Below are positions 44,401 through 55,800 of a DNA stretch of 64,000 bases, piece by piece (positions within the stretch are counted from its first letter, which is position 1; the number at the start of each line of letters is the position of its first letter). Both the position numbers and the translations under genes were made by a program. Origin of the DNA: Lenzites betulinus (lineage: Eukaryota > Basidiomycota > Agaricomycetes > Polyporales > Polyporaceae); the NCBI GenBank assembly GCA_022264855.1, contig JABYQU010000010.1, positions 620,001 to 684,000 of the forward strand. The letters are read 5' to 3'. The notes under the pieces are model-generated. The model worked only from the letters and a program-made list of their open reading frames with translations, searched no databases and had not been told where the DNA came from.

Positions 44401-46230
44401 ATGTAGTTACTTATCGAGCCTGCAGATGAACCTCCGCCATCGTTGAGACCTCTGTCGAGGGCTTCTAAAGCGTCAAGGTCCCTTCCCGCAATCCCGCAAG
44501 ATGTGGAAAGTCTACGATCGGGGACGCCGACGTTGCGTGCGCCATCACCACTTCCAAGCCGCCCCACCAGCCCCGATTCACGCACTGGCCGGTCCCTCTC
44601 ACGCAACTCATCCGATCGCTCTGAGCGACGACCACTCGGGCCCCGCAGTCCTTCACCACTACCTCCTCAGAGTCCGATAACGAGCCCAATAACGCTTCCC
44701 CTCAGTCTCTCGTCCGTCGAGGCCGAACTGGAAACGACTCTAGTCAATGTCATGGTCCCCACTACACCCTCGCGACCTCTGCCATCGACAACCACCACGC
44801 CCATCCCGCGGAGCAAGCGGCAGCCATTCGAACCCGTGCGCCCATTCAACCAAGAGGTCACCCCCCGCGCCGCCGCCGAAGAGCCGGTGAAGCCTCCAAA
44901 CAGCGTTGCGCCGTTGTTTGTGACGAAGAAGAGCTCGGTACGCTCGAACGCGTCCGTGCTCTCTGCGGGCTCGCCCGGGTCAGGGCGCAGGGGCGCCGGG
45001 AACCGACGCGTGTCGCCGCTCGGCAAGGGCGCGTTCGCGAGCGGCTCCCCGCGGCGGGTGTCGCTGCAGCGCGCGCAGAAACTACCCAGTCTGCTCGAAT
45101 CGCTGGACGCCGCCACCGAGAACAAGGAACCGCCGGAGGTTGACCGCCTGGTACGCCTCGCGGAGACGACGAAGGAGGACGTGAGTGGTGCATACAACGT
45201 GTCGCCGCAGACATGTCGGCTGATTATGGTGACACAGATCGAGTCGTCGCGGCGCGCGCTGAAGCGCATCCGGCTCGAGACGGAGAAGATCACGACGGCG
45301 TCGCCTGTGCGCAACGCGGTCGCCGAATGGGAGACCCGTCCGGCCTCCCCGACGAAGGCGTTGCGCACGCCGCAGCGCGCCACGCCGCCGGCTGCGGCCG
45401 CCTCCGCTCTGGTGAGTCCCGTGCCCGTGTGCTACGTCACTTGGCCCTTGCTTACCCCCATGGCGTACTACCAGACGAAGGAGGCGCAGGCACGGCGCGC
45501 GGAGATGATGCAGGCCATCGGGCGGCGCATGACGGAGACAAGCGTTACGACGCCGCGGGCCCGCACGCGGGCGACGGTGGAGAGCAGCGCGTCGTCGTCA
45601 TCGTTCTTTGCGTCGGGCGGCGGTGGTAGTCCTAAGACGAATGACATGGCGCGGAGCATCGAGGACCTCGCGGTGGAGGCGGATGAGAAGCTCGCCCAGG
45701 CGCTTAAAGCCCAGGAGGAGGTTGCGTCGGGCATGAAGAACATCCTTGCGCAGCTGCAGGAGGTAGGACTCTTCCACTACGTGTCTTGTGCATGCGTGCA
45801 GACGTTGACCTTGGCTCCCTGTTTCTATAGAAGACGACGCAGCTCACGGCGACCAAGCTCGAGCTGCAAAGTACGCAGATGCAACGCAAGGTCGTCAAGG
45901 ACCTGCTCGACGACAAGAACGCCGAGGTCGACGTGCTGTACGAGGTCGGTCTTATCACTTGTTCATAACCCCTACCGCTAGCTAACACGCGCTTAGTCTT
46001 TCAATGAAGAGCTGCAGAGCATGTACAACGACGCGGCCCTGCCCGAGGACGAGGCGTGGGCTGCCATGACGCGCGACCTGAAGGCCACGAAGAAGTCGGA
46101 GAAGGCCGCTCAGTACGAGAACCAGTAAGCAACTCATTGGTGCCTGCTGTCTTATGTAGACTGACTAACTGGTTCGCGCAGCCAACTCAAGCGACGAATA
46201 AACGAGCTCGAGATGCAGCAAGAGCAGTGA
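41460..46230 (+). CDS. Rho guanine-nucleotide exchange factor (DH-PH) with coiled-coil tail
   Basis: Thirteen exons: 41460-41622, 41734-41834, 41888-42307, 42366-42945, 42996-43306, 43368-43572, 43631-44374, 44426-45180, 45238-45411, 45475-45762, 45831-45944, 45997-46124 and 46182-46230, about 1343 residues. The DH domain (~95-310) starts NEVLKELVSTERSYVKRL and has the hallmark last helix LLMEPVQRIPRYTLMFRTML. A PH-like region follows (~315-480; LHCTLFLFDDKLVIVKRP). Next is a ~500-residue Ser/Pro/Arg-rich segment. The C-terminal coiled coil runs to ELEMQQEQ. DH-PH proteins activate Rho/Cdc42 GTPases at sites of growth or septation. The layout resembles Bud3-type fungal GEFs, but I would not fix the subfamily. 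The first intron (111 bases) is unusually long. Introns at 45,181 and 45,412 are stop-free and multiples of three. Confidence 0.85.
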
Positions 46231-46982
46231 GTGGCCCGTCTCCGTTCGCGTGCGGTGTGCGCATATACTCATATCCCCCGTCCAGATGGGCTCTTATTCT
46301 TCGCGCACACGGGCTAATACCTTGACGGTCGACCGATTTATGCACATCGAACACTGCTGGCTATAGTGCTGAATTTATGGTACCTTGTATATTATAAGAT
46401 TTCCTTGTACAGTCGCCTGTGGCGAGCTTCGCTCTCGTTATAAAGTGTACATAAAGCCACAGCCAGCCGAGTCGCGACTTTTGTGGACAGTTCTGCCAAG
46501 GGATGCGTGTAATCCGGTACGCTCAAGACGACGATGGATTTCGGGGTTTCTCTAGGCCATGTGTGCTAAATTACAGCAGATCGGGGCAATGCAGAGGTCA
46601 AGAAGGGGGTGGTCATGCCGCATGCTGTATGCGCGAGCGGATGCGGGCGTGAAGAAGCGGTGCACGTAAACGATAAGCGTGATACGACGATGAGATAGGA
46701 GGCAAGGAGACGATGGCAGGGAGGCACTAGTAGTCCAGACAGGATGTAATAAGATCGCTTTATGCTTAATATTAGGATGCGGGGACGAGGAGACGGGAAG
46801 GAACGATGTGATATTTACATTGCATGCCGGAACCGTGAACCTGTGTGAACTTGTGTATGTGATGGTGCGAAACATATGCGAGGGAAGGGGGGCCTGGGGA
46901 CGAGGGAGCACGGCACGCGCGGGCGCCATGCGGGTATCACTAAAATTCATATACGCGACGTCAGATGTGCAGCCTCCGCGTC
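46231..46982. other. convergent intergenic region between two Rho GEF genes
   Basis: A 752-base stretch between the stop codons of two convergent genes. It is AT-richer than either neighbour and holds no supportable exon. Both 3' untranslated regions should lie here. Confidence 0.5.
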
Positions 46983-49900
46983 TCAGCGCGAGGGCGTGAG
47001 CGAGTTCGACCGCTGGAAGAGGAGGATGTTCTTGATCGATCTCCGGGAAGGGATGTTCGTGCTCGTCGGGGAGGGCAGGGGTGGCCCCGCCTCGCGCGGA
47101 GCATCATCACGCGGGGCGAACGCGCGGTCACGCGAGCGCGAGGCCGGCACGAAGAGGGAGCGGCGCCTTTTCGGGGCGGATGAGGGTTCGTTGTTCGAGG
47201 CGACGCGCCGCGGGCTCAACTGGGGTGTTAAAAGCGAGGGTGGCCCCCCTGCGGGGCTTATACCACGCCCCGCCATCCCGTCTGTCGAGCTCCTAGTGGG
47301 GAAGGGCCGCTTGCCTCCGTAATGGTGCTCATCTGTGGAACGAGAGCTGGAACTAGACTCTCGCCGCCGGATGGAGGTGCGCCGGAGCCACTGCACAATG
47401 CCGCTTGGAAACTCGGAGGACGGGCTGTCGACAAGAAGAGGAGGGGAAGAGTGGTCATGGTCGGACGAGGACGGGGACTCGGTGAGTCGATGGTGGAATA
47501 TGTTCCGCACATGACTGACCATCGAGCGCGACCGCTTCGGCTTCATGTCCTCGCTGTGGAGCTGTATAATGTCCGACTGGCGCAGAGTCCCGTTCGGAGA
47601 CATCCTCGGGAGGGGAATGGGCAGCGGAGACGCCTCCGTCGGACTGGGGAGTATAGAGCCCACGTGGGAAGACACAGACGAGCAGTGAGAAGCCGCAGGT
47701 GGTGACTCCTCATACAGCTCGGGGCTTTGCACATACGAGCCCCGGCGCTGGCTGTTGGTCTCCTCGTGAAACTGTGCGATGACAGTCGTGATGGCAGGCC
47801 CGATCGACGCAGGCTGCTTCTTCTGCCTCCTAGCCGCGAGCGACTTCGCACGTCCAGCCAGCCCAGGCCCCCCTGCGCCTGCACCCGCACCCGCGTTAGC
47901 AACCAGAGCCGCGAGCATCTCCGTCCCAGAGCCAGAGCCCGCGCTCTCACCGGACGCGGCGAGGTCCATCACGCCGTCCATGGACGCCTTCCGCCGCGAC
48001 ACGAGCACACTGTCGTACCTGCGCTTCGCCGCGGTGAGCCCCATCGCGTTCGCGATACTTATGCCCGAGTTCGAGCGCGGGATACCGCTCCCCTGCCGCT
48101 TGCCCCCCAGCGATCCCGGGCCCCCTGGCGCGCGCACTTGGAACAGCTCCTCGCCGCGCATGTGCGCTTGCGCGCGCGCGCCCAGACAGGTCTCGGAGAA
48201 GATGTCGTGCAGGCCCTGCTCGGCCTGCGCGCGCGCCTGCGCCGACGGCCGCGTCGTGCGCGTCGAGTCGAACGGCGCGAAGAACGCCTTGACGGACGCG
48301 GTGGACGAGCGGCGGCTCAGCGCGGCGGAGATGGTGACCGGCGGGTGATTGTCTTGTCGTAGCGTCATGGTGTCGAGCCGCGACAACGTGCGTGAGTACC
48401 TTAGCTGGCCCTTGCTTGGCGGGAAGGCGAGCGAAGACTCTGAGGCGGTCTGCGAGTCGGCTTGTTTCTCCATATCGGACAGCGACTGGATGGCGGGGAG
48501 CCCAGTGGGCGACTCTTGTGAGGCAGCGTCCTCAGCGGAGTGCGGGGCCTTCTCATCGGCCTGGAAGCTTGACAGCGGCTCTTTCACCCAGCATGGCTTG
48601 GGCTTCGCCCTCAGCGCGTCGTTGATTGCGATGAGCCACACCGACTTCTCCTGCGCGCACGCCGCCGCGAGCTGTATGTGGCGCCCGTACGCAGAAACAT
48701 GAAAGGCGTACGGGAAGGTGGCTATATGCGGACGGATGGGAAGCGGAAGGGGCCGTAGTTAGCGCCGGAATGCTTACAGCAGTCTCAGGAGGATAGGGGG
48801 GAGCACTCACGATCGTCCTCCTCGACGTCCACCACCTCGACGGCGCTGAAGGGGAACCAATGTCGCGGCTCGTACACCCGCCCGCTCTTCGTGATCTTGA
48901 CAAGCACGCAGTAGCCGCCCGCATATAGGAACGCCCCGAGGTACTTTGCGCGGTGCGAGGGAGGCTGGATGACGTCGAGCGCACCTGCGAGCATGCACGG
49001 GCCCAGGGAGGAGACGAACTCCGCGGTTAGGCTGGTGGGTCGCTGGGAGGGAACCGTAAGAGGAGGTAGGGAGGCCGTGCTCTGCACGGAAGTGGCGGGC
49101 GCCGGTATGGGAATGGCGGGGGAAGAGGCGCAAGAGCTCGCCGCAGAGGGCGATGCAGCGGTGGGAGTACCATGGCCATGCGAGGACGACGAAGAAGAGG
49201 AAGACGGCGGACTCGTTGGAGGCGGGGTAGGGTACGCAGAAGGCGCCGAAGAGAGCGTATGCTGCGCGGGAGGTGAGTGCGCAAAAGCTATCCGGGAGGC
49301 AATTAGAGCCGAGCGCAAGTTATGCGCCTCCTTCTCGCTCGCACGGTTAACGCGAGAGACGACCCGTCGCATGGCTTCTCCAGCCCTTCGCACCGCCTCG
49401 TCCGCCGCCACCTCCCGCTCGGTGAACGTATCGCGGCGTTTCGGACGGAGTTGGTCGAGCAGGAGAGGATACTTGCATATCCGCTGGACCGGCTTGATCA
49501 GGTAGTCCATGAACTTCAGCCTCGGCCCCGCACCCCGTTGCCGCCTCTCGCTAGACGAGGACGTAGGAGGCGGTAGCGTGGCCGAGTGTGGGCTGCTCGC
49601 CGAGGGAAAGGGGAGTGGCGCCCCAGAGGGAAGGGAAAGCGTCGGAGTGGAATGTCGACGCTTCTGCCGCAGGTAGCCATCCGGCTCAAGCACCGTTTCA
49701 TCGGAAACAGGCCTGGGAGGAGGGCTCGCCTCGGCGGTGTTGTCGCTACGTCCGCGAAGATGTAGGTGTGCGAACGGGTCTGTATTACGCGCCATGAGCA
49801 GCGCGCACCGCTGCTCGTACGCCTCCCAAACGGCAGGCCACCGTTCTTGTGCGCGCCGAATGAGGTCTGTTGCGGCAGCATGCCCCGGACAAAACGTCTC

Positions 49901-51795
49901 GTAGATGCTGAATGACGCAGCCTGTGGGAATACACGCGCGGGGCAAACTGTTCAGCGAGACGAAGGGAATGGGACGCATTAGAACACACCTCGCTTGTGA
50001 TTTTGGTCGCCACCACCTCCACAGCGTGTTCAACGAGGTCTGAAACAACGCTTTCGCCTTCCCCATGAATATCTTGCAACCACTCCTCATCGCCACTAAA
50101 CATCATCCCAAACCCGACCAGACCGACGGCCGCGCGCAAGTCGCTCACAAACTGCTCGTGAAACACAAGCAGCTCCCTGGCGTTCCGGTAGACCGCGCGC
50201 ACCTCCTTTTCAGCCAACACAGAGGTCTGTTGGCGCGAGGATTTGCTTGACTTGGGTGTATGTATGCGTTCCACGTTTTCCTTCTCCCGTTCGCGCTCTT
50301 TCTCCCTCTCGCGGGACGCGTTCTCCGTCGAGGTCGACGTGCCGGAACTCTGCCGCGTACGACCCGGCGAGCCGTCTTCGGTCTCTTTGTCAGGAGAGCT
50401 GAGATTGAGAAAGTCGGCAGTACTTGGCGAGGGAGATGGCGCCGGAGTGTTATGAAAGAAGGAGGGTCTGGAACTAGGAAATATCGAGAGGGCGGTAAGT
50501 GAACTCATGGAACGGCCAGAGGCAGGTAATGGTACGGTGAGACATAGCGGCTGCGCCAATGGAGGTGTCGGAAGCCCAGATCCAGCGATTGGCACCGGTG
50601 GTCTAACGTCGGGAAAGGACGTAGAGAGCACTAGCAATTGGTCGAGGTATACCTGGATGATACACTGGTAAGAACAGCATTCAACGATGAAGAGACGTCG
50701 GGGAAAGCATACCGTGACCAATGTACGCAGGTCCAGAAGGTATCCCACCTCCGTCGTGAGCAACTCCATCAGCGCATGGTATCGCCGCTGCCGCTCTGCC
50801 CTCTCCCTCTCCTGCACCGGCTCGACCGCGGTCCTCTCTACCACCATAGGCGCTGCCGGTGCCGCCTCCCGTCGCACACCCGATTTCCCCGCTCCGGTCG
50901 TTCCTCCGCGTTCCTCGGAGTCGGACAAATCGCCCTCGCCCTCACCCTCGCCCTCGTCGTCGTCCAGACTAAATAGCTTCCTGCCGCGCCCGTATGCTGC
51001 TGGCGTTTCGCCAAGTAACGCCGTGCCGTCGCGTGCGACGGCCGGGCGGCGCGATAAGCTTGGGAGAAGCGCCCCTTCATTAACAGCAGCCTCCGCGCCG
51101 TCGGTCTTCTTGCTGGGGACCGGGGGGACGTCGCTGAGCGCTCCGTCCACGGACTGGGGCCGGGGTGGTAGAGGTTTGGAAAGGTCCGCGGGGAGCGAAA
51201 GCCGACGCGAGCTGAGTGTCTTCGCCAATGGATCGACGCGTGAGACGGCGCCGGAGACAGAGGGCGAGGGCGAGTACGAGCGTGATAGCGGAGTGGGAGC
51301 GTACGAAGCTAGCGAAGCAGGGCGATTACTGCTCGAGCTGCGGCTTCTGCTCGACTTGCGAGACGTTGTTGAAGCTGCTGCGGCGCGCGGGGAAGGCGAC
51401 AATTTAGACGGGGGCGTCGGTGGAGATGTTGTCCAGGTAGGGTGCGGCGGCGAGACGTGGTGCGAAATGTAATCCTGCTTGGGCGGTGGATCATGCCCAG
51501 ACATGTGCGAGCGGGCAGCACTCTCGAGGATATTCGCCGGTGTCGAGGCATGGACGACATCGGGCGTAAGGAGAGGCGAGGCCATGATGGGGGTGAGGGG
51601 CACGAAAGAATGAAAGGTGGCGGGGGACTTCCTGGAGGGCGCACCGCGAGCAAAAGCCGACCCTGCGGCGTACTGTGTTGCCGGCGCGATGAGGCCTGCG
51701 ACAGAGAGGCGGTCAGGGATGTCGGGGAAGTTGCTGGACGCGCGGCGGTCGAGCAGGGAGGGGCGGCGGGGGAGGACGTCGACGAAGGCTGACAT
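46983..51795 (-). CDS. Rho guanine-nucleotide exchange factor with a split DH domain and PH
   Basis: Four exons: 51795-50713, 50652-49990, 49921-48811 and 48721-46983, about 1531 residues. The first ~335 residues are disordered (Ser/Pro/Arg). The DH domain begins RYHALMELLTTEVGYLLDLR (~338) but its hallmark helix, KFMDYLIKPVQRICKYPLLL, comes some 350 residues later (~718-740). Ser/Thr/Glu-rich insertions lie between them. A PH domain follows (~890-990: AKYLGAFLYAGGYCVLVKI and the final helix EKSVWLIAINDAL). The last ~530 residues are Ser/Arg-rich with many SPR-like sites. It is not a close copy of the Rho GEF next to it: exon structure, domain spacing and tail all differ. Expected role: activation of a Rho-type GTPase, with heavy phospho-regulation likely. 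Confidence 0.85.
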
Positions 51796-53072
51796 GATGG
51801 CTCAGAAGAATTGCATTTCAGATAAGAGGCGGGCTCGAGGGTGCGACGCGAAGCAGCTCGAGATGTCTAATACTGATACCGACGAGAGCAGCAGCGGCGG
51901 GGGAGGTGGGAGAGAGTGAATGGGGAAGAGGGGGATGGGAGATGGGAAGGAGAAAAGGGGTGGGCCGCAGGGAAAGGAGACTCGGAGCAGAATGCAGGCG
52001 GACGGCTCGCTCGAGGGAAGCCGGTTCCCGTCTCTGTATGCGCGCGCCTCGTCGCGCTATCGCGTCGGGCGCTGCGCTCGCGTCGAGGTCCCTGCCGGCG
52101 CCGACGCTGCTCTGCTCGCCGCATCTTCCGCCGCGCTCATCGATTGGCACGACGAGCACGCCAGAACCCGACGCCAGGCACGGCGCGCGCGGCCGGCAGC
52201 CGCCCATTCGGCATTTGCCCAGTGACGCCATTCCTTACGCTCGACCCGGCTCCGGCCCGACGCTCCCTCTGTCCGCATTAGGCAGCATCTTTACCATTTT
52301 GAAATGTCGTAGACTTTGGGCACGCCACACGCAATGAAGCAGCCTTTCGCCACATACGCGAACTCCATCGTATGCCGTGGCGGCATGACAGTATCGCGCT
52401 CATCAATATAGAGAGATATACATCCGCCGTGCCGCCGTGCGCTGTGTCACCGCAGCCGATGGCGCTTTGCACCACTTGATGGCTTCGTATGATGTCGTGG
52501 GTCCATACACGCCTCCGTGAACTGACATCGCCGGCACCAGCTTAGCTGACAGCCCTGATTACGGACTCACCAGCCAGTTCGGTCGGAAGCAGTCTAGTTA
52601 CGCGTTGCAAAGGGGGGAATAGAGGAAGCGCGGACTGCGAGGCTGGTCCCGTTCGTTTCGGACGTAGAGTTGACCGCAACTGACTGGCCTGACCGCGATG
52701 TCATACGGTGTATTCTTTAGACATGTCGAGCGGGACGAAGTATTCGCCAAGATAGGCGCTGTTACAGTGGTATTGTCAGCTACCGCCGTCTCTCTCTCAA
52801 GCCGAGCACGCTCGGAAGGTACTTACTATGACCCTCCTTGCACCATATTCATCTTGGATCCGGTTGATCAAGAAATGCATGACGTTATCCTCCTATTCGA
52901 ACAGGATTCGCCCCTACGAATCTCGCTTGGAAGCAATTTGGCCATGCTGGGGACAAAGTGTTAGCTGTGATCTTCTGGCTGCCTCATCTCTCGCCCCTTT
53001 CGCAAGGCGCGATCAGAGTGCGCAACCGGACTACCCTCAGCTCGTTGACCGATAGGGATGTGCTTACCCTGA
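51796..53072. other. intergenic region, Rho GEF / LRR gene
   Basis: About 1.3 kb. The first ~450 bases (to ~52,250) are G/A-rich on the plus strand and probably form the GEF promoter. An open frame of 88 codons at 52,698-52,964 (+) lacks exon signals or recognisable motifs. Nothing else was seen. Confidence 0.45.
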
Positions 53073-54543
53073 TCAATACAACGCCCGAGAGTCATCCCCT
53101 CTCGGCTCACACAGGATATTCAGCCGCTCAGATTCCCTCCGGCGCCATTCTTCCTTCTCCAAGAATTCTTTCAGCGCCCGTATGTTCCCCGCGCGGAAGA
53201 CTCTGTATGCGCCTTGCTTCCCTTCTTCGTATCCCTACATTAAAAATGGCGCGCGTCATCCTCGGAATCGAACGCCACGGAGAGGTAAAAGCTAGTCTAC
53301 ATACCTCGGGCACGCGCTCAGAGAACCGTCGGACGCCCCTCCGCCGCAGGGCGGGAATCCCGGAGAGGCCGAGATGCTCGAGCTTCGTCAGCCGCCGGAG
53401 CATCGCCCGCACCCCGTCTAGCGTCAGCCGGCCGCAGTGGGAGAGGTGGAGCATCTCGAGCTCGAACGCGTGCTCCGCTAGGAAGAACGCAGCGTGATCG
53501 GTGAGCCGTGGCAGGCCCGCGGCAGCCAGCCGGCGAAGGTGCGGCAGCGCGGCGAGCTCCAGCACGACGATATCGCTCAGATTCGGAATGACTGCGCGGG
53601 GCGCCGTCATGATCAGTGTTAGTCCAGGCCGTAAGGCGAACAAGCAATGCTCACAGCTGATATCCACAGACTGCAGCTTTGGGCAGGACGCCGCGAGGGC
53701 AAACGCGCCCGCGTCCGTCACCCGCTCTAAGCCCCCGATGTCAACGGCCACGAGGTGGGTGCCCAGGGTCGAGATGGCATGCATGGCGCGATCGGTGAGC
53801 TCGATGCATCCGGCGAGGCTGAGGTGCTGTATATGCGGTGCGTACGTGACGATTCCAAGGAGGGCCGCATCTGTCAACTTTGGACAGTGGCTCAGATCCA
53901 ACACACGCAGCTCGTTCAGCCTGTGCGTGGTTGGCAAGACCAGCGGGGGCAGGCTCTCGAGCCATGTCCGCGCGTGCTGCTTAGCCGGCCCCGGGGTGTC
54001 TTCCATGGCTGGGAGTTCGCGTTCGCATTCGGGTACCCAGGGGAACCCAGAGTCGGTGACTTGTAGACATCCCGACATCGACCACGTTTTAAGCCTCCGC
54101 CCGAATGTCCACACATCCCGCACGGCAACGGACGTAACGAGCGGCAGGCCGTCCATCTCGAGCTGTTCTAGATGGGGCAGTCCACGCACGAGGTGCGCTA
54201 GCCCAGTGTCTGTGATACTGAACAGGCGGTTGATCGACAGAGACACTAAGGACGTTGATTGCGCCGCGAGGGCATGTAGTCCGAGATCGGTGATATCAGC
54301 GCAACCGGAGACGTCAAGGTGGGCGAGATTGGGCGCGGACTCCGCAAGGATGATGAGTGTCCGGTCGGAGAGGTCAAATACACCACTCAGTTGCGCGGAG
54401 ATTACGTTTGGGCAATGTGGAAGGACGGAGGCGAGCTCGTCGTCCGTGACAGCGGGCGCGAGGACGGGGTCATGGTGGAACTCGATGTGCTCGGCGTAGT
54501 AGCAGGACTCCTCGTCCGACGGGAGGGCGTCGATGTACGACAT
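53073..54543 (-). CDS. leucine-rich-repeat protein of the Grr1/Amn1 (RNI-like) kind
   Basis: Three exons, 54543-53655, 53591-53305 and 53234-53073, giving 445 residues. About ten cysteine-containing LRRs are visible, e.g. LAHLDVSGCADITDLGLHAL, LRVLDLSHCPKLTDAAL, IQHLSLAGCIELTDRAM and LEMLHLSHCGRLTLDGV. This repeat type is found in F-box/LRR substrate receptors (Grr1) and Amn1. No F-box is visible at the N-terminus (MSYIDALPSDEESCYYAEHI), so a free-standing LRR adaptor is as likely as an SCF subunit. The second intron (53304-53235) carries an ordinary GTATGT..TAG pair; its removal gives a natural charged end (GYEEGKQGAYRVFRAGNIR..). Without splicing, the frame runs into an implausible tail. 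Confidence 0.8.
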
Positions 54544-55800
54544 CGTGTAGCATTAGTGGCCGACTTTGGCTGACTATATGCGGGTGTTCAGCCTGTGCTT
54601 GGACTACCGCAGCAAGTCAAGTGGTGGGAGGAAACAAAGCGGGTCTAAGTTAACGTTTGTGGCAAAGTCCAAGTGGATTCCGATGTCTTCGGAGTCTCCG
54701 AGCGCCTAAACTCGGTCCGATAACCGCGGTGAGAATCCGCCGCAGTGGCTCACGACGATCTTGAGTCTTTGCACGACGCTGACGACGACTACGACGATGA
54801 GCAACCTCTCTTCTTCGTCTTCGATAACACCCACACCTTCTACATTTCATAATACCCCTACTCAAACACACCCGAGTTCCGCGTACGCCTACGAAGACCC
54901 TCGCACCCCGGGGTTACACGCGCCCCCGTCTGCGACTGGTCCGCCACCGTCCTCTCCGAACCGGAGTCGCATACCTGTATCGCCAGCGGTGCTCCGATCT
55001 ATCTTCTCTTCATCACGAACGGTGTTGGAGGAGCGGTCTTTGTCGCGGGTCGCGTTCTTTAGGTGGGTAACATTCTTTTGGGGATACGTGTGAAGGGCGC
55101 GCTGTGTGGGGAGGTATAACTTGATATTGACGAATGTTTGAAGGTTCACGGGGTTCTTATTGAGTTGCCTGGTGATCAGTCTTGCTGCCGCGCGCGGACG
55201 AGGCATCAAGAGCGGGGCCGCGCTGTTGGGCGTTGGGGTAGTATGACGCTCGCTATATGCTCAATGGGATACTTCCAGAGTCTGACAACGACCACCTGCT
55301 AACCGTCAAGCACGAGTGATTATGCTCAAGATCTAACTGGATATGATTGTTGACGAAAGGGCATGGTTATGCTGGAGTACAATCACTTACACTCAGAAGC
55401 ACACGCGCCGGGACACGCAAGGACACGCGCGAGTAGGCACGCGTCATGTGCATGCAGCCAACCCGCGGGCTCGCGCCACAACGGACCAGCTATCTCCACT
55501 TTGAACTCTCCACGCTCCATATACCAACCATGACACTGATGCTTCGGAGGGCAAGACCGAACATGTCCGACCTCGCATGATGCGCGGGATCGCAGCGCAC
55601 ACCGGGCCTAGGTTGAAGTGATTGCCCGGACATTGCATCGTGAAGAAAGACGTCTTGGCACCCTGATGACTTGAACTGTGACCACACCCTGCGCCGTAAA
55701 CACGCTCGCTGAACGAGGAATTCATAGCGCTGGTGTATAAGGGAGGGCCTGCGGCAGCGCGCGGAAGCATACCTCACAAGCACCCCAACCACACTCGACT
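54544..55800. other. divergent intergenic region, LRR gene / amidohydrolase
   Basis: About 1.26 kb. It holds two promoters and one weak coding candidate, listed separately. No repeat or RNA gene was recognised. Confidence 0.45.
54797..55093 (+). CDS. possible short Ser/Thr/Pro-rich protein, doubtful
   Basis: An open frame of 98 codons begins with ATG and is Ser/Thr/Pro-rich (SNLSSSSSITPTPSTF, GPPPSSPNRSRIPVSPAVLR) with an aromatic end (FFRWVTFFWGYV). A GTGGGT at ~55,060 could be a donor, but no following exon was found. The composition is protein-like, yet a chance frame in a low-complexity stretch is equally possible. Confidence 0.25.
   Translation: MSNLSSSSSITPTPSTFHNTPTQTHPSSAYAYEDPRTPGLHAPPSATGPPPSSPNRSRIPVSPAVLRSIFSSSRTVLEERSLSRVAFFRWVTFFWGYV

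Noticed and set aside
52698..52964. An 88-codon open frame on the plus strand between the second Rho GEF and the LRR gene
   Set aside because: No domain, no splice support and no distinctive composition; consistent with chance.
53128..53304. Unspliced C-terminal continuation of the LRR gene
   Set aside because: It passes through a clear GTATGT..TAG intron and gives an Arg-rich tail. Splicing gives a natural charged C-terminus ending at 53,073.
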